From assembly GCA_002280515.1 (NCBI GenBank), contig NCEA01000022.1, positions 42,589 through 106,588 on the forward strand: DNA of 64,000 nucleotides. The letters are read 5' to 3'. Below the pieces are notes generated by a model that saw nothing but the letters and a program-made list of their open reading frames with translations, had not been told where the DNA came from and searched no databases. The position numbers and the translations under genes were made by a program. Of the stretch, positions 33,001 through 41,518 are shown in pieces. The DNA comes from Rhodobacterales bacterium 32-67-9 (lineage in GTDB: Bacteria; Pseudomonadota; Alphaproteobacteria; Rhodobacterales; Rhodobacteraceae). How positions within the stretch are numbered: the first letter of the stretch is position 1; each line of letters begins with the position of its first letter.

Positions 33001-35268
33001 TCAGGCGACCTGCCGGCGCGTCTTCCAGTCGATGAGCGCGCGCAGGCGCGACAGCTGCACCGGTTTGGTGAGGACCGAAAACCCCATCCTCTCGCCCAGT
33101 TGCAGGAGAGACCTCGACCGGTTGGCGGTGATCACGATCGCCGGAATGTCGTAGCCGGCGGCGTCCCGCAGGGTGCGGATCGCCTCCACCCCGTTGTCGC
33201 CCTCGTCGAGCTGGTAGTCGGCGAGGATGATGTCGGGCGCCGTGCCGACCCCGAGCATCAGGTCGAGTGCGCCCTTGGTCGACGCGGTGCCCAGAACGCT
33301 GGCGCCCCAACTGTCGAGCTTCTGCGTCGTCGCATGGAGGACGTCGGCATCGTTCTCGATGATCATCACGATCAGGTCGAGCGCGCCTTGCGGGATCGTC
33401 TCGCTCGGCGCCCCGCGCGCAGTGGCGCCGGAGGCGGCCCGGGCCTGCGGCATCTCGATCGAGAAGACCGAGCCCTTGCCGGGCTGCGACGACAGCCGCA
33501 CCGGGTGGCCGAGGTGCCGGCAGGCGCGTTCGACGATCGACAGGCCAAGCCCCATTCCCGGCCCGCCGTTCGACTTGCTGACACGGGTGAACTCGTTGAA
33601 GATCCGTCCCTGATCGGCCTCGGAAATGCCGATGCCGGTGTCCCAGACCTCGACCCTGGCCCGGTCGCCGGCGCCGCGGCAGCCGACCAGGACGCGACCG
33701 GTTTCGGTATACTGTATCGCGTTGACGATGAGGTTCTGCACGCAGCGGACAAGATAGCGCTGATCGCTCGTGACCCAGCGCGAGGAGGGCAGGATGGTCA
33801 GCCCGATGCCCTTTTCGGCGGCCAGCGGGGCGAGGTCTTCGGCCAGCGGCAGAAGCGCGTCGCCGAGACAGAAGGAGGTGACGTTGAACTCCGCTCCGGG
33901 ACTGTCGAGCCGCGAGATGTCGAGAAGCGCGTGCAGGAGCGACTCGATCGAGGTGAAGGACCGGCTGATGCGGTCAACGGTGTCGGCGGCGTCGCGTTCC
34001 GTCACCTTTTCCTTCAGCGTAGAGATGTAGAGTTTCGCGGCGTTGATCGGTTGCAGAAGGTCGTGGCTTGCCGCCGCGAGAAAGCGGGTCTTCGAGGCGT
34101 GCGCGGTCTCGGCCGCTTCCTTGGCCAGCCGCAACGCCTCCTCGGTCTTGGCTTGCTCGACCGAATGGATGCGCAGGAGCCGGTTCGCCTCGGTCAGTTC
34201 GGCGGTCCGTTCCTGCACCCGGCGTTCGAGCGTCTGGTTGATCCGCTGGCGGGCCTCGGCCGCCTCGGTCTCCACCGTCACGTCGGTGATCGACACGATG
34301 AAGCCGTTGTCGGGCAGGGCATGGATGTGAATATCAAGGGTAACCCCGTCGGGGCGGCGGAAACGGTCCTGCACGACCCCGCCGCGACGCAGGGTCTTGG
34401 CCCAGCCCTCGGCTCCGCGCCCGATGCCGGGGCCATGCGGTTTCAGGGCTTCGAAGCGTTCGACATATTCAGTGATCCGGCGAAAACCGATGCCCTTCTT
34501 GAGAAGCGACAGCGGCACACCCAGGAGCTCGCCAAAGCGTTCGTTGCGGACCAGAAGCTCGCCCTCTGCCGAGAAGGTGCAGATGCCGAGCGACATGTGA
34601 TCGAAGGCGGCCTGAAGGAAATGCGCGTGCTCGTCGATCAGCCGGTCCTTTTCGCGCTGGTTCTGGCGCACGATGTCGGTGATCTCGGTCTGCAGGACGG
34701 CGATGTTGCCAGAGCTGGTCTGGCGGTAGGACATCTGGAACCAGCGGTCGCTCTTCAAGGCCAGCACATGGCTTGAAAAGCGCCGGTCGCGCGGCTGCGG
34801 CCAGTGGCCGCCGTCCTGTCCCCCGGCGCCGTTGCCGCCCGGCTGGACGAAATTGCTGGCGGCGACGGCGTCGAGGTAGTCCTCGAAGGCCAGCCCCGGT
34901 TCAATCAGCGGCTCCACGTCCGGCAGGAGCCGGCGGAAGAACTGGTTGCAGACCTGCAGACGGTCCTCGGAAAAAAGCGCGAAGCCGCCCTCGACCGCCA
35001 CCATCGCGTCGGCGAGGTTCTTCTGCATCCGCTCCTGAAGGCGGTGGGCCACCTCCAACTCGGAACTGGCGCGCCCGAGAGTGTCGAGCGCCATTTCGAG
35101 GTCCTTGGTCTTTTCCCAGACCGCCGCCTGAAGGACGATCGCCGACTGGAAGAGCGAATAGGCCGATCCCCCCACCTCATGCCCGCGTTCGGACCGCGAG
35201 ATCAGCGCCTCGATGATTTTCGCCTGTTTCTCGATCTGGATTTCAAGGGGTTCGTCGGGGTCGATCAT
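33001..35268 (-). CDS. Hybrid sensor histidine kinase (PAS-PAS-HK-REC)
   Basis: A 755-aa cytoplasmic kinase. In order: N-terminal helices (10-95), PAS-like domain (about 95-200), second PAS (215-335), coiled coil (335-395), HisKA with phospho-acceptor His402 in ASHDLLQPINA, HATPase with NLIVNAIQYT, DTGIGI and GMGLGLSIV, and a C-terminal receiver with the phospho-Asp in ILADYQLDEGDNG. It has no membrane segments. The SHDLLQP box is that of FlhS/NahK-like kinases, and Paracoccus FlhS-FlhR control formaldehyde and methanol genes. It overlaps the FIST gene by ATGA. Confidence 0.9.
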   Translation of the reverse strand: MIDPDEPLEIQIEKQAKIIEALISRSERGHEVGGSAYSLFQSAIVLQAAVWEKTKDLEMALDTLGRASSELEVAHRLQERMQKNLADAMVAVEGGFALFSEDRLQVCNQFFRRLLPDVEPLIEPGLAFEDYLDAVAASNFVQPGGNGAGGQDGGHWPQPRDRRFSSHVLALKSDRWFQMSYRQTSSGNIAVLQTEITDIVRQNQREKDRLIDEHAHFLQAAFDHMSLGICTFSAEGELLVRNERFGELLGVPLSLLKKGIGFRRITEYVERFEALKPHGPGIGRGAEGWAKTLRRGGVVQDRFRRPDGVTLDIHIHALPDNGFIVSITDVTVETEAAEARQRINQTLERRVQERTAELTEANRLLRIHSVEQAKTEEALRLAKEAAETAHASKTRFLAAASHDLLQPINAAKLYISTLKEKVTERDAADTVDRISRSFTSIESLLHALLDISRLDSPGAEFNVTSFCLGDALLPLAEDLAPLAAEKGIGLTILPSSRWVTSDQRYLVRCVQNLIVNAIQYTETGRVLVGCRGAGDRARVEVWDTGIGISEADQGRIFNEFTRVSKSNGGPGMGLGLSIVERACRHLGHPVRLSSQPGKGSVFSIEMPQARAASGATARGAPSETIPQGALDLIVMIIENDADVLHATTQKLDSWGASVLGTASTKGALDLMLGVGTAPDIILADYQLDEGDNGVEAIRTLRDAAGYDIPAIVITANRSRSLLQLGERMGFSVLTKPVQLSRLRALIDWKTRRQVA

Positions 35269-36434
35269 AGCGGCGATTCCCGGCGTGGTCGGAAGAAGGC
35301 GATGCCGACGAAGGTCTGGTTCACGTGGACGCCAAGGTGCTGTTCGCCGTAGGTGTTGAAACCGACGACACGGTGGGCGCGGAAGCGGTCCGACGCCTCG
35401 TGTTCAAGGCCCTTGTGCTCGATCTCCAGCTTGCGCAGGAAGCAGTCGAAGCCGAGGATCATGTCCGGCGCCTCGTCGGCGTCGTCGCGGACGGTCAACC
35501 CGGCATCGAGGGTGCGGATGATCTCTTTCCCGCGTCCGAGGGTCAGCAGAAGCCCGTCGTCGATAGCCGAGAGGAACGTCAGCCCGCCGTCCTGCCGCAT
35601 CTGCTGAATCGCGCGGACGTGGTAGGTGTTGCCGCTGCGCACGAGAACCGGGTTCTCGGCAAAGATGATCGGCGACAGCTGATCCGCCGGGACACCGACA
35701 AGGCGGGCATATTCGTGTCCGGCGGGCGAGCCGTTGATTTCGAGCACCAGCCGTTCGTCGGGGATCGCGCGGGTCACCACCATGCGCTTTTCGGTCGGCA
35801 TAAAGTGGTGAAATCCGAGGCCGCGGAAGTTGAGGTCGGTCTCGAGCATCAGGAGGAGCGCCGCATCCTTGTAGAAGGCACCGTTGTGCAGCACGAAGGT
35901 CTCGTTGAATTCGAGCCCGTCACCGGCGGAACCACCGAAGACCGGGATGTCCTTCAGCCCGGCTTCGAGGGCGGCGACAAGAATATCCTCCTGCTTCGAG
36001 AGCCCGTCGGCGAAGATCAGCGCCAGCCGCCGGCGCCCCGGCGTCGCCGGAAAGCGCGCGGCGAGCCGTTCGGTCTGGGTCACCACATCGGCGATGTGGA
36101 CCGGGCGGATCGGCTTGATCAGGGTCGAGGCGACGCGGAAATGCGCGCGCCGGAAGGCCATCGCCACCATGGCGCTGCCCTCGTAGCCGCGCGGCGTGAT
36201 CTGCCCCGCCGTGGTGCAGCCGAAGATCGCCGTCGCCGGAAGCATTCGCGTCAGCGCCGTTTGCAGCGCGCCGCGATCCATCCGGTGCGGAATGAACATC
36301 AGCACAAAGCTCGCATCCGTGTCGCCGATCCGCGCGGCGATCTCATCGACGGCGCGCTCCGGGTCTTCCTGGTAAGACACTGCAATGGCCACGGCTTCCG
36401 CCGGGTTCGATTCCAGATCACGAACTGCCGTCAT
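35265..36434 (-). CDS. FIST domain sensor protein
   Basis: A 389-aa soluble protein with FIST_N (about 45-220; ATAIFGCTTAGQITPRGY, VFGGSAGDGL) and FIST_C (about 230-370; ELNG-like LVLEINGSPAGHEYARLVG, VGFNTYGEQ) domains. FIST proteins bind small ligands, probably amino acids or metabolites, and here the gene is coupled to a hybrid kinase, so it likely feeds a chemical signal into it. The signal in this setting may be linked to C1 metabolism. It is between the response regulator (42-base gap) and the kinase (overlap). Confidence 0.9.
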   Translation of the reverse strand: MTAVRDLESNPAEAVAIAVSYQEDPERAVDEIAARIGDTDASFVLMFIPHRMDRGALQTALTRMLPATAIFGCTTAGQITPRGYEGSAMVAMAFRRAHFRVASTLIKPIRPVHIADVVTQTERLAARFPATPGRRRLALIFADGLSKQEDILVAALEAGLKDIPVFGGSAGDGLEFNETFVLHNGAFYKDAALLLMLETDLNFRGLGFHHFMPTEKRMVVTRAIPDERLVLEINGSPAGHEYARLVGVPADQLSPIIFAENPVLVRSGNTYHVRAIQQMRQDGGLTFLSAIDDGLLLTLGRGKEIIRTLDAGLTVRDDADEAPDMILGFDCFLRKLEIEHKGLEHEASDRFRAHRVVGFNTYGEQHLGVHVNQTFVGIAFFRPRRESPL

Positions 36435-36476
36435 ACTCCGCCCGTTCCCCCCCGTGCGGTCCGGCCGCGCCCGCCC

Positions 36477-37166
36477 TTATTGCAGGTGGTGCCGGATAGA
36501 TACTTCGCGCACCAGAAGCGCTGCCTGCGTGCGGTTCTGGACCTTCAGCCGGCGCAGAAGCGCCGTGATATGCGCCTTCACCGTCGCCTCGGCCAACTGC
36601 ATTTCGTAGGCGATGAGCTTGTTGGGCTTGCCCTTGCAGATCAGCGAAAGGATCCGCGCCTGCTGCTGCGAAAGCCCGGCGATCTTGCGGGAAATGTCGC
36701 CGATCGTCGGATCGGCCTCGCTTTCCTTCGCCGGGGCCTTGAAGCCGGCCGGCACATAGGTCTTGCCGTCCCAGATATCCATCATCGCCTCGCGCAGCGT
36801 CTCGCGTGCGGCATCTTTCGGGATGAAGCCGGCGGCCCCGGCCAAGATGACCGACTGCACGACCTCGTCCGAGGTGAAGGCAGAAATCACCACGACCGGT
36901 ACGTCGGGGGCCCTGTCCTTGATCTTCATGAAGCCGCTCAGCCCCGAGACGTCCGGCAGGTTGAGGTCGAGCATCACCAGGTCCGGCGAGAAGCGCGACC
37001 GCAAGAGTTGCAGCGCATCGCCGAGCGACGCCGCCTTGCGCACCCTGCGCATGTTGAAGACGGTCTCCATCATCGAGGCCAGAGCGTCGCAGTATAGCGG
37101 ATGATCATCGACCACGAGGGCCGATCGGATCGGCACGGCGTGGGCCGACGTGTCCATCCGGGTCAT
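36477..37166 (-). CDS. LuxR/NarL-type response regulator (FlhR-like)
   Basis: A 229-aa regulator with an N-terminal receiver (about 13-130, phospho-Asp67 in MLDLNLPDVSG, acidic pair Asp20-Asp21) and a C-terminal LuxR-type helix-turn-helix (165-222, QQQARILSLICKGKPNKLIAYE, EATVKAHITALLRRL). GGGAGGA precedes the start at 37166. With the FIST protein and kinase it makes a three-gene signal unit next to the methanol region; by analogy with FlhSR it would activate flhA, xoxF and related genes. Its DNA site is not known here. Confidence 0.9.
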   Translation of the reverse strand: MTRMDTSAHAVPIRSALVVDDHPLYCDALASMMETVFNMRRVRKAASLGDALQLLRSRFSPDLVMLDLNLPDVSGLSGFMKIKDRAPDVPVVVISAFTSDEVVQSVILAGAAGFIPKDAARETLREAMMDIWDGKTYVPAGFKAPAKESEADPTIGDISRKIAGLSQQQARILSLICKGKPNKLIAYEMQLAEATVKAHITALLRRLKVQNRTQAALLVREVSIRHHLQ

Positions 37167-37455
37167 GTCGATTCCTCCCTAAATCGGGCGACCTGTTGCA
37201 CGGCACTCCCCGGTGATTTCGCGCAACAACCAGCCGCCGGGATCCCAGTCCGGCAGCGGTCGCCCCTCCTCCTGTCACGATACAATTCTATGCACGGAAA
37301 CCTCAACCGCGCAAGCAGGGCGCGAGTGACCTCACGGAAGGCAGAGCGCGATGGCGGATAGCGGCCGAGTTCACAATGCCGTCAAGCCGCGCGCGAGGCG
37401 ATTGCCGGGTGGGTCCGGGCGGCGGAAACTGTTCCGATCCGGACGGGAGGATGGC

Positions 37456-38238
37456 ATGCGGATACTGCTGCTGCTGATATCGGTGTTCTCGGCCGGTTTT
37501 GGCGGTGCCGCCTTCGCGCAGGCGGAGATGGCAGGCATCGACCTTCAGGCACCGAAGATGACCGAGGCCGAGATGTCGCGCGACGAGGTCGAAGCCCTGA
37601 TCCGGGCAGAGCCGCCGGTGGAACTGTCAGGGCGCTGGCTCAACGGGCTCGACCTGTCCGGCCTCGATCTGTCGGGGGCCAACCTGCGGGCCGCCGCGCT
37701 CAATGGCACCAACCTCTCGGGTTCGGTGCTGCGGGGGGCCGTGCTTGACCAGGCCTGGCTGCTTGGCGCCGACCTCAGCGGCGCCGACCTTGGCGGGGCG
37801 AGCCTCTTTCAGGCACAGTTCGGCGGCGCCAATCTTGCCGGGGCCAATCTCGGCCGATCGCGGGCGGCGGCGAATTTCACCGGGGCCGACCTGACTGGGG
37901 CCGATTTCACCGCGGCCGATCTGTCGGCCGACATGAAGAACCAGTCGATGGGGCTGATGCGCGGCGTGCTGCGGCAGGCGAAGGCCGCCGGCGCGGTCTT
38001 CAGGGACGCGATGCTGATGCGCTGCGATCTCGAATTCGCCGACCTCAGTGGCGCGGACTTTTCCGGTGCCGACCTGTCGATGGCCACGCTTGGCGGCGCG
38101 GACCTTTCGGGTGCCGATGTCGCGGGGGCGGTCTTCGTCAATGCCGATGTGGCCTCGGCCCGGCTCACCGGGCTGCGTCATGCCGATCCCGCCGCACTCG
38201 GCCGCGCGAAGAACCTTGACCGCGCGTTCCGGGACTGA
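37456..38238 (+). CDS. Secreted pentapeptide-repeat protein
   Basis: A 260-aa protein with signal peptide (MRILLLLISVFSAGFGGAAFA). From about residue 60 on it is made of A(D/N)LxG pentapeptides such as GLDLSGANLRAA and GADLSGADLGGA, which fold into a right-handed square beta-helix. A gap around residues 160-190 (KNQSMGLMRGVLRQ) breaks the repeat. GGGAGG is upstream of ATG 37456. It is divergent from the response regulator across 289 bases in which I see no further gene. Function of secreted members is unknown. Confidence 0.8.
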   Translation: MRILLLLISVFSAGFGGAAFAQAEMAGIDLQAPKMTEAEMSRDEVEALIRAEPPVELSGRWLNGLDLSGLDLSGANLRAAALNGTNLSGSVLRGAVLDQAWLLGADLSGADLGGASLFQAQFGGANLAGANLGRSRAAANFTGADLTGADFTAADLSADMKNQSMGLMRGVLRQAKAAGAVFRDAMLMRCDLEFADLSGADFSGADLSMATLGGADLSGADVAGAVFVNADVASARLTGLRHADPAALGRAKNLDRAFRD

Positions 38239-38246
38239 CCTCCCCC

Positions 38247-40631
38247 TCAGCCCCGTTCCGCCGCCGCGACGTGGCCTTTCACTGCAAGGAAACTGTCGGG
38301 CGTGACCGAGATCGAGTCGATCCCCGCCGCCACCAGCAATCGCGCGAATTCGGGGTCGTTCGACGGCGCCTGACCGCAAAGACCGACCTTGCACCCTGCG
38401 TCATGCGCCCGTTCGATCACCGTCCGGATCATCCAGAGAACCGCCGGATCGCGCTCGCGGAAGAGGTCCGCCAGCGCCTCGCTGTCGCGGTCGATGCCAA
38501 GCGTCAGTTGCGTCAGGTCGTTCGAGCCGATCGAGAAGCCGTCGAAGCGCTGGGCGAATTCCTCGGCGCGGATCACGTTCGAGGGGATTTCGCACATCAC
38601 GTAAAGCTCAAGACCGTTCTCGCCGCGCACGAGGCCATTCGCCGCCATTTCGGCGATCACCCGGTCGGCTTCCGCAGGCGAGCGGCAGAAGGGGATCATC
38701 ACCACAACGTTGGTGAAGCCCATTTCCTCGCGCAGCCGCCGGATCGCCCGGCATTCGAGCGCGAAGCCGTCGCGGTAGGCCTCCGAATAGTAGCGCGAGG
38801 CGCCGCGAAACCCGATCATCGGGTTTTCCTCGTGCGGCTCGAATTGCCGCCCGCCGAGAAGGTCGGCGTATTCGTTGGTCTTGAAATCGCTCATCCGCAC
38901 GATGACCGGGTTCGGGAACCAGGTGGCGGCGATGCGCGAGAGGCCCATGGCGAGCGTATCGACGAAGTAATCGGTGCGGTCGGCGTAACCGCGCGTCAGC
39001 CGGTCGATCTCTGCCTTCGCGGCCGCGTCCTTCAACGCATCGTAGCGGGTCAGCGCAACGGGGTGGACCCGGACGGCGTTGTTGACGACGAACTCCATCC
39101 GGGCAAGGCCGACGCCATCGACCGGCAGCCGCCACCAGCGCGCGGCGGCGGCGGGGTTGGCGAGGTTCAGCATCACCTTGGTCTTGGTCTGCGGCACGGC
39201 GTCAAGCGCGATGTCCTCGACCGTCACCTCGGCGGTGCCGGCGTAGACGAAGCCGCGTTCGCCTTCCGCGCAGGACACCGTGACCTCCTGACCGTCGTGA
39301 AGCACATGGGTGGCGTTGCCGGTGCCGACGATGGCGGGCAGGCCAAGCTCGCGACTGACGATGGCGGCGTGGCTGGTGCGGCCGCCGTGGTCGGTGACGA
39401 TGGCGGCGGCGCGCTTCATGATCGGCACCCAGTCGGGATCGGTGGTGGATGTCACCAGAACCGCGCCGTCGACGAAACGGTCGATCTCGGCGGCGGAATT
39501 CAATAGGCAGACCTCGCCGGTCGCCACCGCCTCGCCGACGCTGAGGCCTTCGGTCAGGACCGGACCGGCCTTGGCCACGCTGTAGGTGCGGAACCCGGCG
39601 GCGCTGGCGCGCGACTGCACGGTTTCGGGGCGGGCCTGCACGATGAACAACTCTCCCGTCTCGCCGTCGCGGGCCCATTCCATGTCCATCGGCTGGCCGT
39701 AATGATCCTCGATCGTCACGGCAAAGCGGGCGAGTTCGAGGATTTCGGCGTCGCTGAGGACGAAGGCCTCGCGCTCGGCCTTCGAGGTGGGCACGTTGCG
39801 CGTCGGGCGGGCCGCGCTTTTCGCGTAGATCATCTTCAGTTCCTTGGCGCCAAGCGTCCGGGCAAGGATCGGCCGGAGGCCGGGGCGCGAGAGGAACGGC
39901 TTGTAGACCTGGTATTCGTCGGGATCGACGGCGCCCTGCACGACATTCTCGCCAAGCCCCCACGCGGCATTGATCAGCACCACCTTGTCGAAGCCCGATT
40001 CCGTGTCGATGGAGAACATGACGCCCGAACCGCCGAGGTCGCTGCGGACCATGAGCTGCACGCCGACCGACAGCGCCACCTTTTCGTGCGCGAAGCCCTT
40101 CAGCGTCCGGTAGCTGATCGCGCGGTCGGTGTAGAGCGAGGCGAAGCAGCGCCGGCAGGCATCGAGAAGCGCCGCCTCGCCGGTGATGTTGAGGAAGGTC
40201 TCCTGCTGGCCGGCGAAGCTCGCGTCCGGCAGGTCCTCGGCGGTGGCGGAGGAGCGGACGGCGACGGAGGGGGCCGTGCGCCCGGTGCGGCGGGCAAGCT
40301 CGCCGTAGGCGGCGCGGATGTCGGCGGCCATCGCCTCGGGCCAGTCGGCGCCGGCGATGGCGGTCCGGATCGCTAGGCCGGCCGACGCGAGGTCGACGCG
40401 GCCCTTGTCGAGGGCCGCGAGCCGGTCGGCGATCACCGCATTCAGCCCGTTCGCCTCGAGATAGGCACGGAAGGCCGCCGAGGTCGTGGCGAACCCGGGC
40501 GGCACCCGCACGCCTTTGGCCGAAAGCGCCACGGTCATCTCGCCGAGCGAGGCGTTCTTGCCGCCGACCAGCGCCACGTCGCCGCGTGCCACCTTGTCGA
40601 ACCAGATCAGGCTTTGCGTGTTCCGGGACAT
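38247..40631 (-). CDS. ppsA: Phosphoenolpyruvate synthase
   Basis: A 794-aa enzyme converting pyruvate, ATP and water to PEP, AMP and phosphate. The N-terminal ATP-grasp domain (about 10-350; VGGKNASLGEM, RSSATAEDLPDASFAGQQET) is followed by the phospho-His domain (GGRTSHAAIVSRELG) and the C-terminal PEP-utilising barrel (RMSDFKTNEYADL, GSNDLTQL, CGQAPS). The length is that of PpsA, shorter than pyruvate phosphate dikinase (about 880). It allows gluconeogenic growth. Transcription converges on the pentapeptide gene with a few bases between. Confidence 0.95.
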   Translation of the reverse strand: MSRNTQSLIWFDKVARGDVALVGGKNASLGEMTVALSAKGVRVPPGFATTSAAFRAYLEANGLNAVIADRLAALDKGRVDLASAGLAIRTAIAGADWPEAMAADIRAAYGELARRTGRTAPSVAVRSSATAEDLPDASFAGQQETFLNITGEAALLDACRRCFASLYTDRAISYRTLKGFAHEKVALSVGVQLMVRSDLGGSGVMFSIDTESGFDKVVLINAAWGLGENVVQGAVDPDEYQVYKPFLSRPGLRPILARTLGAKELKMIYAKSAARPTRNVPTSKAEREAFVLSDAEILELARFAVTIEDHYGQPMDMEWARDGETGELFIVQARPETVQSRASAAGFRTYSVAKAGPVLTEGLSVGEAVATGEVCLLNSAAEIDRFVDGAVLVTSTTDPDWVPIMKRAAAIVTDHGGRTSHAAIVSRELGLPAIVGTGNATHVLHDGQEVTVSCAEGERGFVYAGTAEVTVEDIALDAVPQTKTKVMLNLANPAAAARWWRLPVDGVGLARMEFVVNNAVRVHPVALTRYDALKDAAAKAEIDRLTRGYADRTDYFVDTLAMGLSRIAATWFPNPVIVRMSDFKTNEYADLLGGRQFEPHEENPMIGFRGASRYYSEAYRDGFALECRAIRRLREEMGFTNVVVMIPFCRSPAEADRVIAEMAANGLVRGENGLELYVMCEIPSNVIRAEEFAQRFDGFSIGSNDLTQLTLGIDRDSEALADLFRERDPAVLWMIRTVIERAHDAGCKVGLCGQAPSNDPEFARLLVAAGIDSISVTPDSFLAVKGHVAAAERG

Positions 40632-40750
40632 GCCGACCTCCTTCGCCTGGCCTAGGGCCAAGGATCGCCGATCCGCGCCGTGTTGCCGTTGATCTCGGTC
40701 AAGCGCCGGACGCCTGACTTCGGGCCGCATGGCCCGGCAAGGAGGATGCG

Positions 40751-41413
40751 TCAGTCGTGCCCGCGCTCCGGGTCGGCTCGGGTCGGCACGGTCGGGAACC
40801 AGTCGGCATAGGGCGCGGTCCGGGTGCGGGCGAGGAGGGTGGCGAGGGCCGGGACCGGGTCTTCCGACCAGTCGATGCGCAAAGTCAGCGGGGCGCTGTC
40901 GTCGGCGACGACGAGAAGCGCGGCCGATTGCAGGCCCCGGCTGTCGCCGCCGGCGGCCTCGGCCCCGGCGAGCGCGGCGATCAGGCGGTCCGCGAAGGGG
41001 CCGGTGGCGCGGTGGAACCCCGAGAGCATCGCACCGAGCACTTCCGGCCCGGTCAGGAGGTTTCCGCTGACGATCACGCCCTCGGCCGAAAGCGATCCGT
41101 GCCAGGCGGTGTTCTTCGTGCCCGTGAACGCCGCCGTGCCGCCCTGGCCGTCGAGCGCGGCGAGCTGGCGCCAGTCGCGGCCACGATCGGGGCCGGTGAC
41201 GGTTGCCACCGCCTCGGCCGCATCGCTGCCGTTTCGCATCTGGGCCAGAACCTCCTCGCCCCAGAGCGTCGAGGGCGCGGCGCCCTGCGAAGCCGACATT
41301 CCCGCCCGCGAATCGCCGCGCAGTACCCAGCCGCCGACACAGAGGCTGCCGGTCGCCGCCGCCCCGCCGAGGGCGCCGGTCTTCGCGTCGCGGGCAAGAA
41401 TGGAAAAGGTCAT
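40751..41413 (-). CDS. DUF1028 family Ntn-hydrolase-like protein
   Basis: A 220-aa protein that starts MTFSILARDAKTGALGGAAAT, with internal SASQGAAPSTLWGEEVL and VSGNLLTGPEVLGAM blocks of the DUF1028 family. The fold is that of Ntn hydrolases and members are presumed peptidases or amidases of unknown target. It is divergent from a peptide-type ABC transporter over a shared operator region, so it may act on the imported compound and be under the same GntR regulator. Confidence 0.84.
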   Translation of the reverse strand: MTFSILARDAKTGALGGAAATGSLCVGGWVLRGDSRAGMSASQGAAPSTLWGEEVLAQMRNGSDAAEAVATVTGPDRGRDWRQLAALDGQGGTAAFTGTKNTAWHGSLSAEGVIVSGNLLTGPEVLGAMLSGFHRATGPFADRLIAALAGAEAAGGDSRGLQSAALLVVADDSAPLTLRIDWSEDPVPALATLLARTRTAPYADWFPTVPTRADPERGHD

Positions 41414-41441
41414 GGCATCGCTCCGTTCGAGATGTTTCAAT

Positions 41442-41481
41442 TTATCATGAAAATTTTGACGAATGCAAATTATCATGATAA
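41442..41481. promoter_or_regulatory. Operator pair in divergent promoter region of ABC transporter and DUF1028 gene
   Basis: Two copies of a 12-bp palindrome with centres 28 bases apart: TTATCATGATAA (perfect, 41470-41481) and TTATCATGAAAA (11 of 12, 41442-41453). They sit in an AT-rich patch between two divergent starts and fit a dimeric GntR regulator, one being encoded at 46870. Confidence 0.62.
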
Positions 41482-41518
41482 ATAGACGGATATAAACACC
41501 ACTACAGGGGGTTCGCAG

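Noticed and set aside
38247-40631. Pyruvate phosphate dikinase
   Set aside because: The length (794 aa) and domain order fit PEP synthase; dikinases are about 880 aa.
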